A stretch of 53,466 nt of DNA from CAAGNP01 sp964611185 (GTDB lineage Bacteria; Bacteroidota; Bacteroidia; Bacteroidales; UBA932): contig CAZSXE010000013.1 of assembly GCA_964611185.1 (NCBI GenBank), forward strand, positions 1 to 53,466. The letters are read 5' to 3'. Below, one piece after another: positions 49,973 through 53,466 of this stretch. Both the position numbers and the translations under genes were made by a program. Position 1 is the first letter of the stretch. Each line of letters opens with the position of its first letter. The notes under the pieces are model-generated. The model searched no databases, had not been told where the DNA came from, and saw nothing but the letters and a program-made list of their open reading frames with translations.

Positions 49973-51367
49973 ATGGCTAAGAATAAAACAGCTTGGTTTT
50001 GCTCCTCCTGCGGAAATGAGAGTTCGAAATGGCTTGGCAGATGCCCCGCCTGTGGCGAATGGAATACTATGATTGAAGAGCCTGTTCACAGAGAATCCTC
50101 TTCATCGAGCGCTTCGCGCAATGGAAGATCTCTCCTATCTATTCAGAATCCCAAGCCTATTCCCCTTAGCGAAATAAGTATCTCTCAGGAGAGCCGTATC
50201 AGTCTCGGCAGCAGCGAGATAGAGAGGATTCTCGGTGGAGGCATTGTAGAAGGTTCCATTATTCTCATCGGAGGTGAACCGGGAATAGGCAAATCTACAT
50301 TATCCCTCCAAATACCCCTTAACTGCCCCTCTTTAAAAACTCTGTATGTTTCCGGAGAGGAGTCTCCGAGGCAGATAAAATTAAGGGCCATCAGGCTCTC
50401 CGAAGAGAAGCAGCTCGGAGAGAATTGCATAATCCTCGGCGAAACCCTCCTTGAAAACATCCTTCAGCGTGCTAAGGAGACATCCCCGCAGCTCATTGTC
50501 ATAGACTCCATTCAGACCATATACAGTGATCTGTTCGAATCCTCCCCCGGCTCAGTGAGTCAGGTACGCGAATGTGCGGCAGCTCTTCTTAGGTACGCGA
50601 AAGAAAGCGGCACCCCCGTAATCCTCATCGGGCATATAACGAAAGATGGTTCCATCGCCGGTCCGAAGATTCTTGAGCACATTGTTGATGTCGTACTGCA
50701 GTTTGAAGGGGACACGCGTCACTCCTACCGCATATTGCGCAGCATAAAGAACAGATTCGGCTCTACCGCCGAAATCGCCATTTTCGAGATGCTCTCCAAT
50801 GGTCTTCGCGAAGTTAGCAACCCTTCCGAAATTCTCGCTCCGATGCACAAAGAAAACCTCAGCGGTATTGCGGTGAGCGCAATGCTTGACGGAACGAGAC
50901 CTCTGCTCATTGAGATCCAGGCACTTGTCTCATCAGCCGCTTATGGAATGCCTCAACGCTCCGCTACGGGATTTGATGCCAAAAGGATGAATATGCTCTT
51001 AGCAGTTCTCGAAAAAAGGGCAGGATTTAAACTCTCGGCAAAGGATGTATTTCTTAATATTGCCGGAGGGATGAAAGTTACCGATCCGGCTTGCGATTTG
51101 GCGGTGGTATGCTCCATCCTTTCATCAAACTTCGACTTGATTATCTCTTCCAAAACCTGTTTTGCGGCAGAAGTAGGTCTCAGCGGAGAACTCAGGCCGG
51201 TCGGGCAGGTGGAACGAAGAATCAGCGAAGCCGAAAGACTCGGCTATGATACAATATATATATCTTCTTATAATTTTTCCGACTCAAGACCTAAGAAACA
51301 GAAAAGGAACATAGAGGTAATCGAAGTTCCGGATATACCGGCCCTTTGCAGAAAACTTTTTCAATAA
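49973..51367 (+). CDS. radA: DNA repair protein RadA (Sms)
   Basis: RadA is a RecA-like helicase that promotes branch migration during recombination. The 464-residue protein has the N-terminal zinc finger (Cys10, Cys13, Cys24, Cys27), Walker A GGEPGIGKS at about 100-108, the RadA-specific KNRFG motif (in SIKNRFGSTAEIAIFEM) and a Lon-protease-like C-terminal domain (VGLSGELRPVGQVERRISEAERLG). Length is normal. It has its own promoter and overlaps the convergent radical SAM gene by 7 bp. Confidence 0.96.
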   Translation: MAKNKTAWFCSSCGNESSKWLGRCPACGEWNTMIEEPVHRESSSSSASRNGRSLLSIQNPKPIPLSEISISQESRISLGSSEIERILGGGIVEGSIILIGGEPGIGKSTLSLQIPLNCPSLKTLYVSGEESPRQIKLRAIRLSEEKQLGENCIILGETLLENILQRAKETSPQLIVIDSIQTIYSDLFESSPGSVSQVRECAAALLRYAKESGTPVILIGHITKDGSIAGPKILEHIVDVVLQFEGDTRHSYRILRSIKNRFGSTAEIAIFEMLSNGLREVSNPSEILAPMHKENLSGIAVSAMLDGTRPLLIEIQALVSSAAYGMPQRSATGFDAKRMNMLLAVLEKRAGFKLSAKDVFLNIAGGMKVTDPACDLAVVCSILSSNFDLIISSKTCFAAEVGLSGELRPVGQVERRISEAERLGYDTIYISSYNFSDSRPKKQKRNIEVIEVPDIPALCRKLFQ

Positions 51368-52437
51368 GCAAGTCTCTTGTAGTGGCAGAAAAGAAGATTC
51401 CCGTTACTATCTCTGAGATGCATTCCGTTACCGCGACAAAATTTGAAAAATTTACAAGCGGCACATTCGCCCGTTTTCATCCAGCTTCTATCGCGATACT
51501 TCTCGTACCTTGTCTCCCATACTTCCCAAAAATCATCTTTGTATATATTACCCTGAGAATAGTCAGCTCTTATGCTCGGACATGCGGAAATAGAACCGTC
51601 TGAGAGAACTGATGCCACACTCACTCCGGCGGCGCAATGAAACGTATGGTCTCTCACTTCAAGCTCATAGCCGCCGAGAAAGCCCTCACAGCCATAAGAA
51701 AGATTGATTTTGCCGTCAAGACGGGTCTCTTTAATAAATTGCATCAGCTTAGTGAAAAAGAAATCGTCAAGCTGAAGTTCAGGAACCTGAGCAGCCCTCC
51801 CCACAGGGAATACAGTAAAAATGCGCCATGCCTTTACCCCTATCGAGATTAAAAAGTCACGAAACTCCGGCAGTTTATCGAAATTTTTCTGATTGGCACA
51901 AGTTACTACATCGTAGGTGATATCCTCTCCTACCTTCACTATGTTTTTTATTGCCCCGAGGGCTTTATCGTAACATCCCGGAACACCTCTCATCCACTCA
52001 TGCTCTTTTTGAAATCCGTCGAGACTCACAGTGACAGAACGAAGACCCGACTTCAAAAGAGAATCAAGTCTCTTACTATCAAGCAGAATGCCGTTTGTCA
52101 CCATTCCCCATGGAAATCCCCTTTTGTAAAACTCCAATCCCCCCTTTTCAAGGTCATTGCGCACAAGCGGCTCCCCTCCTGTGACAATAATAGATGTCTT
52201 ATGAGGATTAAGATGCGGGGATATATTATCGAGCACTTTTAAAAAATCGGCCAACGGCATATCTTTTATACCAGCTGTTTTCTTACAATCGCTGCCGCAA
52301 TGGCGACAAGCAGCATTGCACCTGAGAGTACATTCCCAAAAAAGCTGTGTAAGGGGATGCTCCCTGATGAGGCGATCTGTCTGTTTTCTCGCTATTTCGA
52401 GGGAAATGGTTTTTCCTAAAGAGAGCTCTTTGCTCAT
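51361..52437 (-). CDS. Radical SAM/SPASM enzyme of the rSAM/lipoprotein system
   Basis: The 358-residue protein has the radical SAM cluster motif CNAACRHC (Cys40, Cys44, Cys47), the GGEP motif in SIIVTGGEPLVRND, and a C-terminal SPASM region with further iron-sulfur ligands (FHCAAGVSVASVLSDGSISACPS and CAACKFFKFCRGNG). It agrees with the TIGR04133 family, found in Bacteroidota beside a dedicated lipoprotein, and here the lipoprotein gene lies 3 bp upstream on the same strand. SPASM proteins usually modify peptides (thioether, epimerisation, decarboxylation). The substrate of this system is not established. It does not look like an anSME sulfatase maturase, which has different flanking residues around the cysteines. 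Confidence 0.85.
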   Translation of the reverse strand: MSKELSLGKTISLEIARKQTDRLIREHPLTQLFWECTLRCNAACRHCGSDCKKTAGIKDMPLADFLKVLDNISPHLNPHKTSIIVTGGEPLVRNDLEKGGLEFYKRGFPWGMVTNGILLDSKRLDSLLKSGLRSVTVSLDGFQKEHEWMRGVPGCYDKALGAIKNIVKVGEDITYDVVTCANQKNFDKLPEFRDFLISIGVKAWRIFTVFPVGRAAQVPELQLDDFFFTKLMQFIKETRLDGKINLSYGCEGFLGGYELEVRDHTFHCAAGVSVASVLSDGSISACPSIRADYSQGNIYKDDFWEVWETRYEKYRDRSWMKTGECAACKFFKFCRGNGMHLRDSNGNLLFCHYKRLAY

Positions 52438-52440
52438 AGA

Positions 52441-52929
52441 TTACTGTTCAGATTTCTTTAATTTAAAATCTTTAGAGACAGAATATTTTCCTTGATACCA
52501 GTTCCCCGAAGGCTTTTCGGTCTGGGTGAAATCAGTACTTTTAATAATTAAAGAATCTTTGGAAAACAGCCCCCCTCCCTCTTGACCATCAATATCCTCG
52601 TAAACTATTTTTATAAAAGTATCATCATTCGGAGAAGAAAATGCTTCTGTTTCTTGAATAAAATTACCTTTTTTATCAGAAAAAGAGTCTTTAAACCCTC
52701 CCCAAGAGATATTGTTATTATTACTAAATCCGCTGGAAATAGTGGTTTTAATCCCTTCAATCGGAATATTGTCTTCGGTAAGAACTTTTCCGCTGACCTT
52801 ATACTCGGCATAAGGAGTTCCATATTCGCAAGCGCCCCAGAATGAACAATTAGTAATACCTAACACTCCCAAAACAGCCATAACTGTCCATTTAAATTTC
52901 TTTAAGAAATAATTAATTCGTTTTTTCAT
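52441..52929 (-). CDS. rSAM-associated putative lipoprotein (TIGR04134-like)
   Basis: The 162-residue protein has a lipoprotein-like signal (MKKRINYFLKKFKWTVMAVLG, candidate Cys28 in ITNC) and then the family block CEYGTPYAEYKVSGKV at about 34-49, conserved in lipoproteins encoded beside TIGR04133 radical SAM enzymes. A carboxypeptidase-regulatory-like fold follows (NIPIEGIKTTISSG, then KKGNFIQE). The C-terminal half is polar. The tight spacing (3 bp) means both are made together. I infer that the CEYG block or the lipoprotein cysteine is the substrate or docking site of the radical SAM enzyme. Confidence 0.85.
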   Translation of the reverse strand: MKKRINYFLKKFKWTVMAVLGVLGITNCSFWGACEYGTPYAEYKVSGKVLTEDNIPIEGIKTTISSGFSNNNNISWGGFKDSFSDKKGNFIQETEAFSSPNDDTFIKIVYEDIDGQEGGGLFSKDSLIIKSTDFTQTEKPSGNWYQGKYSVSKDFKLKKSEQ

Positions 52930-52938
52930 AAAATCGTT

Positions 52939-52995
52939 GTGGTTTTAATAATAAAAATCGTAGCTCTGATAAAATGTCGTGGTTCTCATAATAAA
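52939..52995. repeat. Direct repeat upstream of the rSAM lipoprotein gene
   Basis: GTGGTTTTAATAATAAA (52939-52955) and GTGGTTCTCATAATAAA (52979-52995) match at 15 of 17 positions, with a 40-bp period, directly upstream of the lipoprotein start codon (read on the minus strand). It could be a pair of regulator sites. No TAnnTTTG promoter is evident. Confidence 0.5.
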
Positions 52996-53041
52996 TGCAA
53001 CAACCCCTAAAATACTGCATCATTTTTATAATTAAATTTTT

Positions 53042-53101
53042 CTTGGCGGCTAAATCTTTGTAAATCACCTCCTTCCTGTAAACATCCTCGGGCAAAATAA
53101 G
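53042..53101. repeat. Second copy of the dispersed 60-bp repeat
   Basis: Aligns with 14913-14971 at about 80 percent: CTTGGCG, AATCACC, CCTTCCTGTAA, ATCCTC, GGCAAAA occur in the same order and spacing. The 3' hairpin half seen in the first copy is missing here. Confidence 0.6.
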
Positions 53102-53235
53102 GCCACTAAAAAAGTACTTACATTTGACATACCTACAATTTATCAGATGTACATATATACATAGATGTTCTCAAATATTCAATTCTCACGGGCATATTAT
53201 GAGATAATTTTGCCGGTTTTGGATTTTTTCCTCCA

Positions 53236-53384
53236 AATGTATCCTCCACAGGACATATCCACCCGCGGATACGAGTAGCGGGAGGGGCCCGTTGGATACG
53301 AGTTCTCGCGCAGCGAGGACGAAGAAGACAATGGGAGGGCCGAAGTGAGGCAAAGCCGAACGGAGTTCCTGTGGAGGATACATT
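53236..53384. repeat. Second palindromic repeat element, related to 1-115
   Basis: AATGTATCCTCCACAGGA (53236-53253) is the exact inverse of 53367-53384. The 113-bp interior contains a CCCGC/GCGGG stem, two GGATACGAGT copies and the perfect hairpin CTCGC-GCA-GCGAG at 53305-53317, flanked by AGTT and GACG and followed by ATGGGAG. The same flanks enclose ATTGC-GAA-GCAAT at 51-63, with both sides of the stem changed together. The outer arms of the two elements are unrelated in sequence. Confidence 0.7.
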
Positions 53385-53403
53385 CTGTGGAGAAACAGAC
53401 TAT

Positions 53404-53466
53404 TTAAAGTATTTCTATTTCCTCAGCAGTAAGACCGGTAATATTTGAAATATCTTCGATAGGCAT
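53404..53466 (-). CDS. Partial C-terminus of probable PD-(D/E)XK nuclease/transposase (Rpn family)
   Basis: Read leftwards from the window edge, 20 codons remain: MPIEDISNITGLTAEEIEIL, then TAA at 53406-53404. The tail (xxxIxxITGLTxEEIExL) is the typical end of Rpn-family recombination-promoting nuclease/putative transposases, where small helices follow a PD-(D/E)XK fold. The Met at the edge is probably internal. The rest of the gene is outside the window. Short length limits confidence. Confidence 0.55.
   Translation of the reverse strand: MPIEDISNITGLTAEEIEIL

Larger units (their letters stand above)
52996..53403. other. Gene-free stretch with repeats
   Basis: With the repeat just before it, this makes about 470 bp without a convincing gene between the rSAM lipoprotein and the right-edge fragment. 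It holds the second copy of the dispersed repeat (53042-53101), AT-rich DNA (53102-53235) and the second palindromic element (53236-53384). Short open frames here are parts of the repeats. Confidence 0.7.

Noticed and set aside
50530..50545. TTCGAATCC word as a tRNA T-arm
   Set aside because: It is in the radA coding frame with no acceptor or anticodon stem around it. No tRNA was found in the window.
51361..52437. Radical SAM enzyme as the maturase of the nearby Ser-type sulfatase
   Set aside because: The cysteine motif context (CTLRCNAACRHC) and the neighbouring dedicated lipoprotein gene fit the rSAM/lipoprotein family; anSME proteins have a different N-terminal motif and are not tied to such a lipoprotein.
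52913..53095. 60-codon open frame starting in the dispersed repeat
   Set aside because: Overlaps the rSAM lipoprotein start and the repeat; kept only as a hint that the repeat may derive from coding DNA.
53186..53383. 65-codon open frame over the right palindromic element
   Set aside because: It runs through nested hairpins and repeats, with proline/glycine-rich translation and no homology I recognise; it is a by-product of the repeat.

Overview
The window looks like chromosomal DNA of a Bacteroidales-type member of the Bacteroidota. The reasons are a complete SusC/SusD starch locus, promoters of the Bacteroidota type (TAnnTTTG, sometimes with an upstream TTTG), many Bacteroidota lipoproteins, and an ECF sigma factor paired with an inner-membrane to outer-membrane anti-sigma protein. 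A fixed block of 100 N (30524-30623) shows it is a draft assembly. I cannot assign a family or genus.

Layout. 1-115: long imperfect palindrome. 139-6430: comM, an acyl-CoA synthetase, waaA (Kdo transferase) and an MlaE/MlaF-type lipid ABC transporter. 6463-7431: a lone RhuM-family gene. 7486-9194: ECF sigma factor with its dual-membrane anti-sigma partner. 9315-13922: TPR lipoprotein-like protein, EnvC-type murein hydrolase activator and a TGS-fused nucleoside kinase. 14055-14907: membrane protein plus small winged-helix regulator. 15033-23221: housekeeping genes (a UvrA, a PfkB sugar kinase, panC-panD, a flippase-like membrane protein, a small outer-membrane protein, an MBL hydrolase, a deoxynucleoside kinase).

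23235-38218 is the centrepiece: a minus-strand starch-utilisation locus read in the order MFS sugar transporter, susC, susD, a multi-domain SusE/SusF-like surface lipoprotein, susG (with an internal CBM58-like insertion), a lipoprotein that looks like a GH13 enzyme without its catalytic barrel, a GH13 lipoprotein, and a SusA-like neopullulanase. Starch would be bound and cut at the surface (SusD, SusE/F, SusG), imported by SusC, trimmed in the periplasm (SusA) and carried into the cytoplasm by the MFS permease. There the nearby CBM20-bearing MalQ (42258-44930) would process it. Divergent from the locus lies a LytTR response regulator, with a LytS-type histidine kinase next to it. A 21-bp-period direct repeat (38276-38310) in the divergent promoter region has the geometry of a LytTR operator. 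A LytTR two-component system therefore seems to replace the SusR sensor known from Bacteroides thetaiotaomicron.

45011-49878 holds a lipoprotein gene and a probable operon of serine hydrolase, exported class-I-glutamine-amidotransferase-like peptidase and Ser-type sulfatase. 49973-52929 holds radA and then the little-understood radical SAM/SPASM enzyme plus its dedicated lipoprotein (the rSAM/lipoprotein system). The last 500 bases hold dispersed repeats, a second palindromic element related to the one at position 1, and the last 20 codons of a probable PD-(D/E)XK nuclease/transposase. I saw no tRNA, rRNA or CRISPR array.
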